64,000 nt of DNA. It comes from Paracentrotus lividus (Eukaryota > Echinodermata > Echinoidea > Camarodonta > Echinidae). Made by a program: the position numbers and the translations under genes. Of the stretch, positions 22,181 through 34,234 are shown piece by piece. Location of the stretch: NCBI GenBank assembly GCA_940671915.1, contig CALNVZ010003434.1:13915975-13979974 (forward strand), read 5' to 3'. Below the pieces are notes generated by a model, which had not been told where the DNA came from, ran no database searches, and saw nothing but the letters and a program-made list of their open reading frames with translations. Within the stretch, counting starts at the first letter, position 1, and each line of letters starts with the position of its first letter.

Positions 22181-22568
22181 TCAAAGGTACGTTGTAAATT
22201 ACTTGAGCTAACAAAATGAGGGTAGATGAGCCGATAGTCCTGAACCAATTTAATTTATTTTCCCCTTTATATTATCAGAATTTTGTTTTCATATTATTGT
22301 TATAATTATATCACGAAAACTTCAAGGTTAACTTATATATTATGTTTATATCATTATTCATATTTAATAACTGTAATCGTATGTTTGACTTGTAGATTTC
22401 GTTATTTATTTCACCCACGGTAAATAAGGATAATCATATATAAAAATGATAATTTATCATTACGAAGCTGTTAGAATAATCAATAGAGTCTACAAAATGT
22501 ATTGACATGTACAACTGTAACATGCATATGAAAAGATAACAAAATAAACGAAGTACAAAGTATATTAA

Positions 22569-22630
22569 TCACATTTCTTGGGAAAATATTTTTCTTGGAT
22601 GATCATTTAGACGTCGCAGCGTATTGTATC
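22569..22630 (-). CDS. Possible terminal exon of gene B (low confidence)
   Basis: On the minus strand, after CTCAACCAAG, a phase-1 frame reads GYNTLRRLNDHPRKIFSQEM then TGA. Beginning with GY is typical of cluster exons and the length fits, but the pyrimidine tract is poor and there is no paralogous copy to compare. It may be coincidence. Confidence 0.22.
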
Positions 22631-24008
22631 CTTGGTTGAGCTTCATTGCAATCATGCATATCAACTTAATCTAAAGAAGATGAAAAAAGTGTAGAACACA
22701 ATACAATGATAGAATAAGCTCTAAATCATCCACTCTATACTTTCCCGACAGGATTGTAATCAAAATATACAAGTAATAACTTTCGAGTGATTATTTTTTT
22801 CTCGCTGACATGGCCGAGAAATTGAAAAATGTCCCACGTGCATCAAAATTACCCCACCGCGAGAATTTTTATTCAGACAGTTCCAAAGATTATCTAAAAA
22901 TTAAGAATTAAAGTAATATTTTAAAAGAACCACGTTGGATATTTTGTCATTGACAGGTGTTAGGCCTACACGAATCCGACGAAACAAAAAGAAAAGATAT
23001 TTCTAAATTACCAGAATTCACCTTGAACAACTCATTTCTCTGCCCGTTTAAGTGTTTACATCATGTTAAAGATTTGTTATTGAAAAACATCTTTTGGACA
23101 TGTTTACCATCGCAATTTGTCACAGGCAATTTAATTACCTCCCCCTCTCTCTCAAAAAAAAAAAATGCCCCTCTATATTCAAAAGATTTGTATTGTTATT
23201 GTTTGCTATTTACCCGTGTAAAATATGAATGAAAAAGAAATAAAAATAATATGTACAGGCCAACTAGCCTGTAGCTTGAAATAAACTCTCTTCTCTGTAT
23301 TGGCCATAGCGAGTTTCATCTTCGGGATGAGATGAATCCGGCATGCCTTGATTAACGATAAACAGAAGAGAAATATGAGTTTTCAAAATCAAATATCAAG
23401 TCATATCAAGTATCATGTCATATCTAGTCCAATAATAGGAGCGTTATTTATTATAAATTATGGATTTTTCTCTCCAGGGGACAAAGTAATACGAAGTTTC
23501 CAAACAATCTGGTTATGAAAAAAATGAACTACAACTTTCGGAATCTAATTTGAATACATTAGTTGCTGCTAAAATGATACAAGACATCGAGTGATATCCT
23601 TGTATCATCATGTGGAGTTCCGGATCGGACATAACTGCTGTAATTTTTTTTTTGACGAGATGTATGCTCTGATAATGGTATCACTTTTGCCATGAAACGT
23701 AATTGAGACTAGTTTGGGACGGGTTTGAAACGGGTGTGAGACGGTTTTGTGACTAGCCGCTGAAACCATGATAATTAAGCTCAATAAAATTATCCAATCA
23801 TAGTGCACTTAATATTACCACAAAACCTAATTTTGTACGTTATACAATGAAAATATATGGGCCCCTTAACACAAATAACAATGGCCAATCAAAAACCATG
23901 TTGCATGAGCTTTTTTTTTTCAAAATAGATGAGTGACCAATCATTATTATTCTTTCTAATTTGAAAATGATCTTGAACCTTTGTGTTACAGGACCAACGG
24001 TGTTTTAA
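22631..24008. other. Putative gene B intron or flank, nothing recognised
   Basis: A+T-rich. From about 23856 it aligns with 1855-2030 of the gene A segment, including GATCTTGAACCTTTGTGTTACAG. Confidence 0.5.
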
Positions 24009-24591
24009 AGGGGACCAATACCCAAGAAGATAATCACCTTTACATGAAAGAGCGCAATGAGAGGAGCAATTAAAAAAAAAAGTTTCATCAAAATCGGTTA
24101 TCAAATAAAAGAGTTATGGAATTTTTAAAACTCTCGTTGTACCTTCTATGGGTATCCTCAAATTGGAAACATAGGCTTCAAAATGGCCGATTTTATGGAC
24201 AACTCTCCATTTGTTTTGTACACAAATTTCCAGATTTTCCCCATTTTCTCTCAAAATATGTTTCATTTACTTCTGAGCTCAAAATATGTCATGGGAAAAT
24301 ATATTTCAAACAACATATGTTGTGCTCAGAAGGAGGTAAGATATATTTTGAAAGAAAATGGGGAAAATCTGAAAATTTGTGTACAAAACAAATGGAGAGT
24401 TGTCCATAAAATCGGCCATTTTGAAAGAGATATTGCCAATTTGAGGATCCCCATAGAAGGTACAACGACACTTTTCAAACTTCCATAACTCTCATATCTT
24501 ATAACCGATTTTGATGAAACTTTTTTTAAATTGCTCCTCTGATTATGTTCTTTCCTATCAGAGAGATTATTTTCTTGGGTATTGGTTTCCT
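24009..24591. mobile_element. Near-perfect palindromic element with TTAA target site
   Basis: The terminus AGGGGACCAATACCCAAGAA is complementary to the right terminus, and almost the whole 583 bp folds back on itself. TTAA flanks both ends (24005-24008, 24592-24595). The paralogous gene A segment near 2035-2045 reads through uninterrupted (CGCTTTTAAACACAG). A TTAA target is typical of piggyBac-type and Kolobok-type transposases. Overlapping open frames on both strands are consequences of the palindrome. Confidence 0.88.
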
Positions 24592-24717
24592 TTAAAACAC
24601 TCAGTCAGAAGGTCAAGCTATTCCCAACAAGGGGGAACCTTTGAGTACTCAGATCGTAACTCTGTGCGTTACACTTGTTACACGAATTTTGGCAGACGTA
24701 TAATAGCTTTTACTCAC

Positions 24718-24774
24718 CTGTCACATCCATGACATCGACGGAGGCCTCACGTGCATGACGTTTTCCATATTGTC
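24718..24774 (-). CDS. Gene B exon 2
   Basis: A 57-nt minus-strand exon between acceptor CATATAG and donor GTGAGT, phase 1 at both ends. It encodes GQYGKRHAREASVDVMDVT. It matches gene A exon 2 (2198-2266) in the second half (DVMDVT) and in splice position but differs in the first half, where it holds a Lys-Arg pair that could be a proprotein cleavage site. It joins in frame to exon 1 at 25663-25777. The intron on its downstream side was invaded by the 24009-24591 element. Confidence 0.65.
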
Positions 24775-25662
24775 CTATATGTACGTGTAAACATACGACA
24801 ATAAGCAATAACTATGAAAAACTCCCTAAAGTAACACAGACGAATATTTACTGTCAAACTTAGACGTAAACATGGTAAAGATTTGCCGTATGCAATTAGG
24901 TGTCTAATTTTTTAAAGTTTTTTTTTAAATTTAATTTAATTCAATTTAATCAAGTAGGTCACATATGAGCCATAGGGGTAGGGTTAAATCGGTCTATCGG
25001 GTATATTAAGATTTTATTTATCCCCATTTTTTTCCTTTTTATTCAATTTGGCGCCCCTTCCTTTAATGTTGGTTTGGCGCCCCCGTGGACCACCGAACAC
25101 GTGCATGGTAAGTGGTACGAAATTAAAGCAAAGACATTTTTCTTGCTGATGAACTTATTAGTAGCGTACTAATCACCAGAAAGTTTGACAAAACAAATCC
25201 AGTTAGCAGCAAGACTTTAAAAACCTTAAAAAGGACAGGGGTATGAATACTTATGAGGATAACTGTATAGGCACAAATCGACTATTAAATCGGCACGTTT
25301 AAATTTTGAAATGTGCTTGGTTAATTATGTTTCCGATATCATGAATATTGCTCTTTGAAATTTGGGACAAGCAGACCAACACCCTTTAGGGCATGTCCCA
25401 CTGAAGGCAATCGTTATGGCGACAACATAAGAATGTAGAACATGAGGGTAACGTATACCAAGTTGTTCATATGCTACTAATGCGCTACTAACAACTTTAA
25501 GAACGACTGGTGATCAGTTATTGTGGTAAATGATTAAGCATGTGATTGGTATAGCACCCAAGAACATGTTCCAGTCGTTCGTACAGTCATACGTAACTCT
25601 ACGAACGACTTGGTGAAACACCATCCAGGAAATTTAGGCATTTTATTTTGACGAAGCCTTAC

Positions 25663-25777
25663 CCCATCGGCGACGTGTTTCACGAACTACCGAGCCAGGG
25701 AGCTTGGAGCTAGTAGTGTGGTAGAAATGGACGACCATGATCACGACGAGAAAGATAACGGATAATGTTGACTTCAT
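25663..25777 (-). CDS. Gene B exon 1, signal peptide exon
   Basis: Minus-strand first exon: 38 codons plus one base, then donor GTAAGG. It begins MKSTLSVIFLVVIMVVHFYH, continues TTSSKLPGSVV, and ends Arg-rich (RETRRRW). The leader differs from gene A by a few residues and from gene C by one (KLPG against KIPG). The ATG is conserved in all four minus-strand copies. A TATA-like box lies about 121 bp upstream. Beyond the donor the frame closes after a few codons (KASSK), unlike gene C, again favouring splicing to 24718-24774. Confidence 0.8.
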
Positions 25778-25896
25778 CTTCGTATTCTGTATCAAGATCC
25801 TGATAGTTTGACGATGTTTGCAGCTCGAGTTCAGCTCTTAAAACGCGTCGACGTAACGTGGTTGTTGAAAGTTGTGATTTTCGAACGGTGTAGAGA

Positions 25897-25906
25897 TTTA
25901 TTTATC
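25897..25906 (-). promoter_or_regulatory. Gene B TATA-like box
   Basis: GATAAATAAA on the minus strand, about 121 bp before the ATG, at the same place as in genes A and C. Confidence 0.5.
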
Positions 25907-26252
25907 ATGTTTATGGTTGAAACAATATCGTACATTTATATCGTATCCCGATTATCCTATTTTCTATTACAATCTTTTTGTGATGGAATATCATAATTAT
26001 CTCCTTTTTTTCCCTTTTGATAGGTCAGATTCTTAATTACCAAGTTCTAAATGTCTAACGAGCCATACTGTTCTTTGCATTTATATCACCTGTTTAAAGC
26101 GGTTGCGTGATGAGAAAATCACCAGCAATTGGCGATTGGTTTATCTGCTATAAATTAGCTATGATATTGAGCATGAAGTACCATCTGCTCGCGTATTTGT
26201 TTAATACATTTTGTAAAAATTACTGACCAAATGAAATACGGTATCATTCATT

Positions 26253-28809
26253 GGGCGATTCCACACTAGAACTTGAAAAAATGCCAAAATTAAAATATTC
26301 TTTCAACTAATCATAAGTAATGTAATATTTTACTCTGATACCTAAACTTCATGGAAATAACAATTTTTTTCCAAAGTGAAGTCGGAAATGGATTTTTTTT
26401 GGGGAAAACGGTGGAATTTTCCATTTTCATAAATCTTACTGATTAACAGGTCGAAAACAAAAATTACTTCAAACCACTATAGAAAGAGCCCAAGAATATT
26501 AAAAAGTAGTACAAGTCAGTAGATTAATGTATCACGGATGACGGTCCAAATAATTTTTAAAACATTTTTAATGATGCTTAATGGGGTGAGTAATGATTAT
26601 TCGAACCTGTTTTTGCAATGTCCCGTACGACACATGGAAATGCAAAAGTTGACCACACTTTGATTTGATGTTGCAATCTTGCTATTTCAGTTTCTCTATC
26701 TTTGACCCATGGGTAATCAATTGATCCTATTAGGATATAAAATCCGCCCTTCATTTTTCAATAAATGGCATTTTAAAGTTGTCCCGTACGCCACACCATA
26801 CATATTGCATTTCATTGGGGTGTTTTGATTACTACAAAGTCCACAAACTCTATAAGTAGGTCTATTTGAATTGAAACACACTGAAGTGACATTAATTGAA
26901 ATTGAATAAGCCTTTGTTTATCTCTAGTGAACATGAAATAGTGATTCCCACCATTTTAACTGACTTCAAATACATGTATTCCATTGTGAAGGCCTTCGGC
27001 TGTACTGGTGATTTTCACTGGTCAAAGCTTTTAGACACAGGTACTAATGATGTTTACCTTTTTTTCATACCACCCCTTTTCTGTTATTGGTATAATTATG
27101 GAAAAGTCCACACTTATTTCAAGTTGGTTCATGAAATACAGTAAAGTTTGACAAAGTTAGAACTTTTCTTCTCAAAAGAAAAAGAAAAAAAAAAAAACCA
27201 ACATTTTCTGAATGGGCAGGACCTTTAGTACTTTCCTTTTACCATTTCTTAATTATGATAGACAATATAATTCTCACATGTGTCTTAAGAGATATTGGAC
27301 TGTATATGAATGATCTGGATTCTTGCCAAACTTTTTTTATTTTTAATTTATATAATTTAATATTATTCATTTATTTTCAATTATCAATCAGTCGATAGGG
27401 AGGGGGGGGGGGGTATATAGGCAAATTGTTACACTCAATTTTGCTCATTTCTGAAGAAATGAAAATAAATAACCTACCAAAACCATACTATTAGTACAGA
27501 AGTTATAGATCAAGGAATCCTATGGACGACAAGAAAAAATCACAAAATGCCTAATTAGCATAATTTATGCAAATTATAGCCCTTTTTTGCAAAACAAAAC
27601 ACTCAAGAATCGATTGTCTGTTAATAGTCGTATACTTTGCATACTTATTGGGAAATATGTCTCTGGGGATCATGGATTAGAATTTTAAATTAAGTTTAGT
27701 TTTGCGGTAATAATGTCATGAAATAAATTAGCTAAAAACAATTAAATACAAAGAAAAAAAATTCATCAAAAAAATAAGATTTTTTCAATATTCAAATCCA
27801 TACATTCCCCAGACATATGTTTGGAGAACATCTGTGCAAAAAAAAATGGATAATTTGTGTGTAAGGTATTCAGTAGATCTTGTTTTGGGCAAAAAGGGCT
27901 TATTTGCATAAATTGCAGAAAACAAGTGACAATAATGATAATACCAATAACTATAATGTTATTGGTATCATCATCACTTGTCACTTCCATTCCCACTTTT
28001 CAAGTTTAGGTATGTATCCCCTTCACTTCATTTCCCTTCCTTTTATTCCTTTTCATATTTTGTGCCCTAAAGTGCCCCCGGGGGCACCTGCCCCCCCCCC
28101 CCAGATACACCACTGATTGTTCTGCATGCCTGTTGCGGATACAAAAGAGAAAATTGGGGGTAATGCTTCGTTTGATTGACACAAAGTCCAATGTTATACA
28201 GGCTGGCCCGTATGACACATCAATAGTGTCCCGTACAACACACTATATTATTCATGATATATTGACAGAACTATTCAAGAATAATGCTTTCTAACATGAT
28301 AACTGCCCTTTAGTTTCATAGGATTCATTTATTATCCGACAAATTAATGATTTAAGAAGTATCAAGACAAATATTAAGAAAAGTAAGCCCTCATCAAGAT
28401 GTCCCGTACGACACATTTTGCATGTCCCGTACGCCACAATGTTCTTGAAAACTATAATTGCCTTATTTATTCGTTAACGCTTATTTGCAAAATTGTTTTA
28501 TTCAGTTCTTGGTAACTGAAGATCAAATTTAGTTCAGTTTTGATTAAAATCCTGTGCAACTCACAGACTTTTGAACACAAACTTAAGGCTTCCAAAAAAG
28601 TCACCTTTTCTGTGTCCCGTACGACACATTACTATTTTCAATCCCTAGTTTACAGAGATTTGTATTCAAGTCAAATCAAGTCTTGGTTCTTTTACCATTT
28701 TGGTAGTACTTGAGAATGACCATCAGTTACTGGAATATTTTTTGTTTTTATTGTCGAAAAGCTGTCAAATGTTCTCTAAATGTCCCGTACGACACGGATG
28801 GAATCGCCC
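26253..28809. mobile_element. 2.56-kb insertion with eight TGTCCCGTACGACACA-type motifs
   Basis: Its ends are GGGCGATTCCA and the complement. Copies 1 and 3 of the segment lack it: 3571-3590 reads GTCATACATTACACATT, against CATT on each side here (about a 4-bp duplication). Inside, TGTCCCGTACGACACA or close variants occur at 26619, 26780, 28205, 28227, 28400, 28423, 28613 and 28781. No transposase was recognised. The open frame at 26896-27144 (82 aa, plus strand) has no recognisable domain. The superfamily is unknown. Confidence 0.82.
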
Positions 28810-31800
28810 CATTACACAATTCTTTTTGTGTTTTTCCCTCAGAAGGATTGACCCGCACCCTATCTGAAAAATAATTAATTATGGAGATGTCGTACGATAG
28901 TGGTTTGACTGAAAGTACTTATGCAATTCACAATGCCATACACAGGAAAGAAAAAGGTGACCGTAACACAAAGGTTTGCAATCAATCGCAAAATGGTAAT
29001 GACCAATAAAATTCGTGTTACATGCGATGTTGGTTTAGGAAACTGACAATTAACCAATTAAGAATTCGTTCTTTCTTTATTTCAATTGATCGCAAAGCTT
29101 TGTGTTCCAAAGCGAGAATGCCAGGTATAATGGATTTTAACTTTCACGTACACTTCCATAGCTCTTATCATTGGTAAATTCAATAACAGTGTTACAAGCT
29201 GCATACGTATTAGAAAATCAAGAATAAGCAATCATCATTTCAACGATTTTTTATTCACATTGTCAAAACAAATTCTTAATGGTTGAGAGATGGATAGACA
29301 TTGCAATATAACTGAGTATTGGCTTGACCTTTTTTGTTTAAGAATTCAAAGCGCATCACGCGGAAGCTCCGGTACTCTTTTCTGATTTATCTATCGTCAC
29401 TGCTTTGATAAAGATGTCCCTATTGCTTTTAAATCCCTCTGACCATTTATTTCTCATATTGTTACATTGCATTAATGATGTTTTGAAATGTTGTACTGTG
29501 CGTTGGGGAAAAAAAGGTTCAACGTAATAGCATCATTAACAAAATTTAAGTTTAATTAACTCGAAGGGGAAAATGTGTGAAAACGGAATCAAAATGTGGA
29601 CATATGAGTATTTATATTTCAACCCTGGAACATAAACATTCGAAAGTATCGATATAAAATTGATTTGCAACTCTGGATATTCGAAAAGTTAAAGAGCATC
29701 GTAAAAAAAAAAATGATGTGTACCTTCTCTCCATTGCAACAGGGATTTTATTGGTGAAACTGCTGAGCAATGCATACCCTAGACATTCACCCCCGCGATC
29801 CAACACAAACATAACATACAGTTATGGTGGATATCAAGGACCCGTGAATGGAGATACGGGATTTAATTTGTTTTCGAATGGTATATTATTTAGCTTGAAG
29901 TAAAGTCAAACGGGTAAGTTGTTATTTATGTAAATACATCACACGACCAATTTAGGACTTTACACTTGTGTGTGTGTGTGTGTGTGGAGGGGCTATATTA
30001 TTTCCATAAAAAGGTAAACAAGTAATTTCTGTGGACTCCCATTTGGCTTTGGAATCGAGACGTCCTCAGTGTCATGTCTATATCCTCGGTACCAAGGTCA
30101 TGTACTCAAATGTGTCCTCGTTTTCCACCATGCGTATGAGAACAACTTTATCCCTTCATCTCTTTCTATCTCTCGTGCTTTAGTGATATTACTTCTCCAC
30201 ACTTCACTCACTCTATGGAATGGAAGATGCGGGGGGGGTAACAGACGGTGGTGCCCCTATTTTTTGGGAAAAATCATCGAATATGAATATTAATGTAAAA
30301 AATCTTTGAAAAAATATTGACTGCTGATTCTCCACACCCCGCATATTCAAAATCTAGAGTCGCCTCTGTTCTCTCTATACTTCTCTCTTTCAAGATTCAT
30401 TCTTGTTTAATCATACTGGTGTAAATTATGAAATAATAATTCTCCATTTCGCTCTTTCTTTTGTTGTTGTATTTTTGTGTTGCTCAATGCCCCCTTTTCA
30501 CTATAAATAATTATATCAGTGTGTCAACACAGAAAGCGGAACCTCGACGGCTGATAAATATCTCTTCGGGAAAACTATATTCATGGAATTAAATATATTT
30601 ATATTCTAGTGACGTATCAATTGACTTTGCAGATAATGTTGTTCCACAACAATCTGTTTCTAGCCTTTTCCATTATGAGTTGTACTCCTCTATCTTCTAC
30701 TCCCCCTCTCTCTGTCTGTCTCTAATATCCATCAAGAGTATTCTTTTTCTTCTTCTTCTCTTCCCCTCAACGCAATTATCTAGATATAAAAATTTTCTTC
30801 TTTCTGGCACCTTGTGTATAATATATAAAAATACTTAAGAGCCATGCGTAGACAAGCATGAAGTATTTGCAATCTTATTGTCAAAATCAAAGTGAATAAT
30901 AAGCAGGCTAGATACAACGTCCTCGCCTCAGAAAAGGATAATTCACGAATTCTGTAATATTCCAAACTCTTTTTGCCTCATCTATATACATTACTCCTTC
31001 GTAGTATCGGATGTCAAAAAAAAGAAAAAAAAGAAAAAAAAAAAAGAAAAGTGAACTTTAAAATTTCGCAATTCATAATATGATGCATGTTTTACATAAA
31101 ATAATGACCCACCGTACCGGTTTCGCTTTTTCTATGGAGCACTGCATAAAATTTATTTAATACTCTCAAAATGTAAAAGAGATGAAAAGTACTGAAAATG
31201 GGTTAATTCTACTCTAAAAAGGTATAAAATTAAAAGTGAAAACAGGAGTGGTCCTTGTAACAGTCTTGACACAACAGAAAGTTTCGTGTCACCGTATGGG
31301 TTCGTGCTTAATCAAGAATCATCCATAATTTCCTATTAATTAATGCTTTCACACCCGATTTGAGTGGAAATTCTTCATTTCATATATTAGAGTTTAGAAT
31401 ATACTCTTTCACATTTAAGAATATTTAGAAATATTATTTTACATGATAAACAATGAAAACAAACAGAAATGCAATCAATCAAACATCAATACATGAAGCC
31501 CACTTTGTTTTTATTATTCATGAAATGCCTCAAGTAAAGACTATCCGTTTTTGTGTTTATTAATTAATCCTCGTTGAAAATCGTTCACTTAATTTAATTG
31601 AAAAGAAAAAGATTTTGTTTCCAAACTCATATTCAAAGTATAAATAAATGTCATATATGGTATTGGTTTTATAATGATGCTTAAAACCATTTATGTTTTT
31701 TAAAATATATACCGGTATATATATATTTATATTAGATTAATATTTCAGCTATGGCAAAATAATGTACATCGCCTTCCCCCCCTCTGATTAAAATACAGTA

Positions 31801-32336
31801 TACGTCGAGTTGTGATAACACCTTGGAGTATGATTGGTTGATGACGTCATTTACAAGGACAACCCTTCAAAGAGATAAAAGAAAAACAAGAACAAAAACG
31901 AAAAATTATTTTTCAGTCATCAAAAGCTCCTTCTGATAACACAAAGCTATATAAAACGAATTAATAGAACGGCTAGTCGATGCATCTCATAAGTTTGCTA
32001 TACATGCTCGGTAATTGCCGATAATAATTATAACCATCATGATCATTGCGTTAGAATTAAACAGAGGGGGAAAAGAAATAGGATTAGTGCACTCAACTTT
32101 TATGATGATTATTGCAAATCCGTAACTCTTTCAAAGGTTTTAAATAATATTTAAAAAATGGACTTTAAATTTTCCTCGTTAGAGACTGAAATGGTACAAT
32201 TTTCCTGTCAAACATATTGTTTAAAATCAATTCAAAATAGAATCATCACTCCGACAATTATGATATATACAATATCTGACAACGCACAATAAAATAAAGG
32301 TAATTAATTAAAAAAAAAAAAAAAAAAAAAACTTAC

Positions 32337-32385
32337 CATTAAATGACCTCCTTTCAACAGTTCTCATTAACGCCAGCCTCATAAC
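32337..32385 (-). CDS. Gene D terminal exon (array 1)
   Basis: The minus-strand exon follows acceptor CCATAG. Entering in phase 1 it reads (G)YEAGVNENC and then TGA. Against the module consensus, ENYGKE has become ENC-stop: TAT GGA is TGT TGA, two base changes. The array 2 counterpart at 48790 has the same change, so it predates the duplication and is probably the true stop. A GTAAGT donor still follows, so the exon is a former internal module now ending the protein, with a C-terminal Cys. The 3' UTR may be spliced; I see no certain polyadenylation signal. Confidence 0.65.
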
Positions 32386-32958
32386 CTATGGAAAGTCAGC
32401 GATTAACGCAGTCATATTTAAGTAATACTTTGTCGCAAAGCTTACATGCCTCAAGATAGATTATATTCATACAGCCTATTTATTGAAATTTCTCTGTCAG
32501 ACTGGAACAATAAAATTAGTAGTACAATTCTCAGCAAAGTTTTTAAGCTTTTATACGGTTCATGTTTTTAAAATTCCATTAAAGATTACATCATCACCAA
32601 TAAAATCCTAACATGTATTATTCACAGTATTTAGACGACCACAATGATACATAATAGATAAAATTATAAACTAAACAAAACAGAAAAGTGTGATTTCTTG
32701 TTCAAAGTTGAGAACATTAATAATGTGAAAATTCTGACATTAGCAAATTGACTATGATATGTAATGCCATCACTGTCTTATCAAAGTACTAGATATGAAA
32801 CGCGTACCATATATATCAAACAAAAACAAAATATTAAATTAATGTGAATTATAAAGGAAAATTAACGAACTGTAGTATGAACAGGGATCAAACCATTGAA
32901 TTATTGATGAAAAACCACAGGACTAATGACAATAATAACAACAAGGGCAACAACTTAC

Positions 32959-33003
32959 CGTAACCGGCCTCCTTTCCATAGTTCTCAGCTACGCCAGCAC
33001 AAG
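32959..33003 (-). CDS. Gene D module exon ACAGVAENYGKEAGY
   Basis: A 45-nt minus-strand exon between acceptor TTCCCTAG and donor GTAAGT, phase 1-1, 15 residues. It is a shortened module with a Cys at position 2. With the terminal exon's Cys, the end of the protein has two cysteines while the modules have none, so a C-terminal disulfide or crosslink is possible. The counterpart in array 2 is 49422-49466. Confidence 0.72.
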
Positions 33004-33183
33004 CTAGGGAAGAAATGGATTAATACAGTCAAATTTTATACCATACTTTTATTGCCATGATTGCCAAACCTGAGATAAATAAATTATACAGCCATGTATT
33101 TGTAATTTTATTTTTTTGGATGGATTTCCTTGAAATCATTTCCTAGGGAGATGAATGGATTAAGTGCAGTTATACTTACATTA

Positions 33184-34029
33184 TACCGAGTGAGTAAAAA
33201 ACCAAAAAACTTTACACCTGGAAAATGTTCAATAAAAAGAAAGCCAATTTATAAACCTAATTATTTTACATATTCTGAAGAATAACTCCTCCGGCATCTT
33301 CTGGTACCATTTTTGTGTGGTATGTCTGTACGCTTGGATAAACACGATGCATTGTTTGCGAACATGCAATTTCGAATTGTGCCAGGGTGGGGATGAAATT
33401 GAAACAACAAAAGCTGACAAAAAGAAACTCCATCTAAATAAAATAGTATAACTTTCTAACGAAAGTGTCTTCCGCTTAGTAACTTGGCAGGGGTGTTTGT
33501 TCGGTGTGTTGTTACACATATTGACTACATTTTGTATGAAAATTATATTTGACTCGTCAAGTAATGCACAATGAGTACACATCGAAGAGTAAATTGCCAC
33601 TGGACAGACCTAAAAAGGCCCCTAATACTTTTGAAAGTAGATTATTATTGTCTTTGACGTGCTGCTCACTCATGCCTGACAATGAAGATTTACTCATTTT
33701 CATGCAAAATGATGTGTAACAACACCCCTGCCAGTTATTAAGGAAGAACACTTTCGTTAGAAAGTTATGCTATTTTATCCATGATGGAGTTGCTTTTTTG
33801 TCAGCTTTTGTTGGTTTCAATTTTATCCCCACACTGGTACAATTCGAAATTTGCATGTTCGCAAACAATGCGTCGTGTTCATCCACGCGTAAAGACATAC
33901 CACAACAAATGGTACAGAAGATGCGAAAGGAGTTACTCTTTAAAAATATGTAAAATAATTTACGGTTTATAAATTGGGTTCTATTTATTGACATTTTCTA
34001 GGTGTAAAGTTTTTGTTTCTCACTCGGTA
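33184..34029. mobile_element. Foldback element in array 1 intron, TA-flanked
   Basis: The left end TACCGAGTGAG and right end CTCACTCGGTA are inverted copies, and the arms stay complementary for several hundred bases (TTTACACCTGGAAAATG against CATTTTCTAGGTGTAAA). The same intron in array 2 (about 49640) lacks it. No transposase. The 123-aa open frame here is palindrome sequence, not a gene. Confidence 0.78.
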
Positions 34030-34220
34030 TAATAGTGTACACTATATCGCACAATATACTGGATTATATGTACGACAAATACTAAAGTTATCCCGAGTGC
34101 AGGTTTGTTTCTCCGAGGCCAAAGGCCGAGGTGAAATAGATCTGCACGCGGATAATTTGTATTTGGAGTCCATAAAGTCCAGTAATGTTGCCAGATAGAG
34201 CGTTCACTATCTATTATAGT
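34030..34220. mobile_element. MITE with nested CCGAGGCC/GGCCGAGG hairpin, copy 1
   Basis: Imperfect inverted ends (ATAGTGTACACTATATCGC against a related complement). At the centre, CTCCGAGGCC AAA GGCCGAG sits inside a wider pair, TTATCCCGAGTGCAG against CTGCACGCGGATAA. A second copy is at 53769-53960. Confidence 0.7.
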
Positions 34221-34234
34221 AAATAAGACCCCCT

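Larger units (their letters stand above)
28810..33100 (+). repeat. Segmental duplication, partner 44517-49640
   Basis: Read by eye, this aligns in direct orientation with 44517-49640. Identity is highest from about 31440 to 33060 (against 47870-49520), including the terminal exon and the ACAG exon of the arrays. It holds the empty site for 5653-6505 near 29721 and a (TG)n tract near 29970. Apart from those exons nothing coding is supported. Confidence 0.85.

Noticed and set aside
24116..24488. Overlapping open frames of 97, 101 and 60 codons on both strands with similar peptides
   Set aside because: The region is a near-perfect palindrome, so the same peptide appears on both strands; non-coding element.
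26619..28796. CRISPR-like array from the repeated TGTCCCGTACGACACA motif
   Set aside because: Spacing is irregular (about 20 bp to 1.4 kb), the motif is short, and the DNA is clearly eukaryotic.
33229..33600. 123-codon minus-strand frame
   Set aside because: Falls in the left arm of the 33184-34029 foldback and is not a recognised domain.
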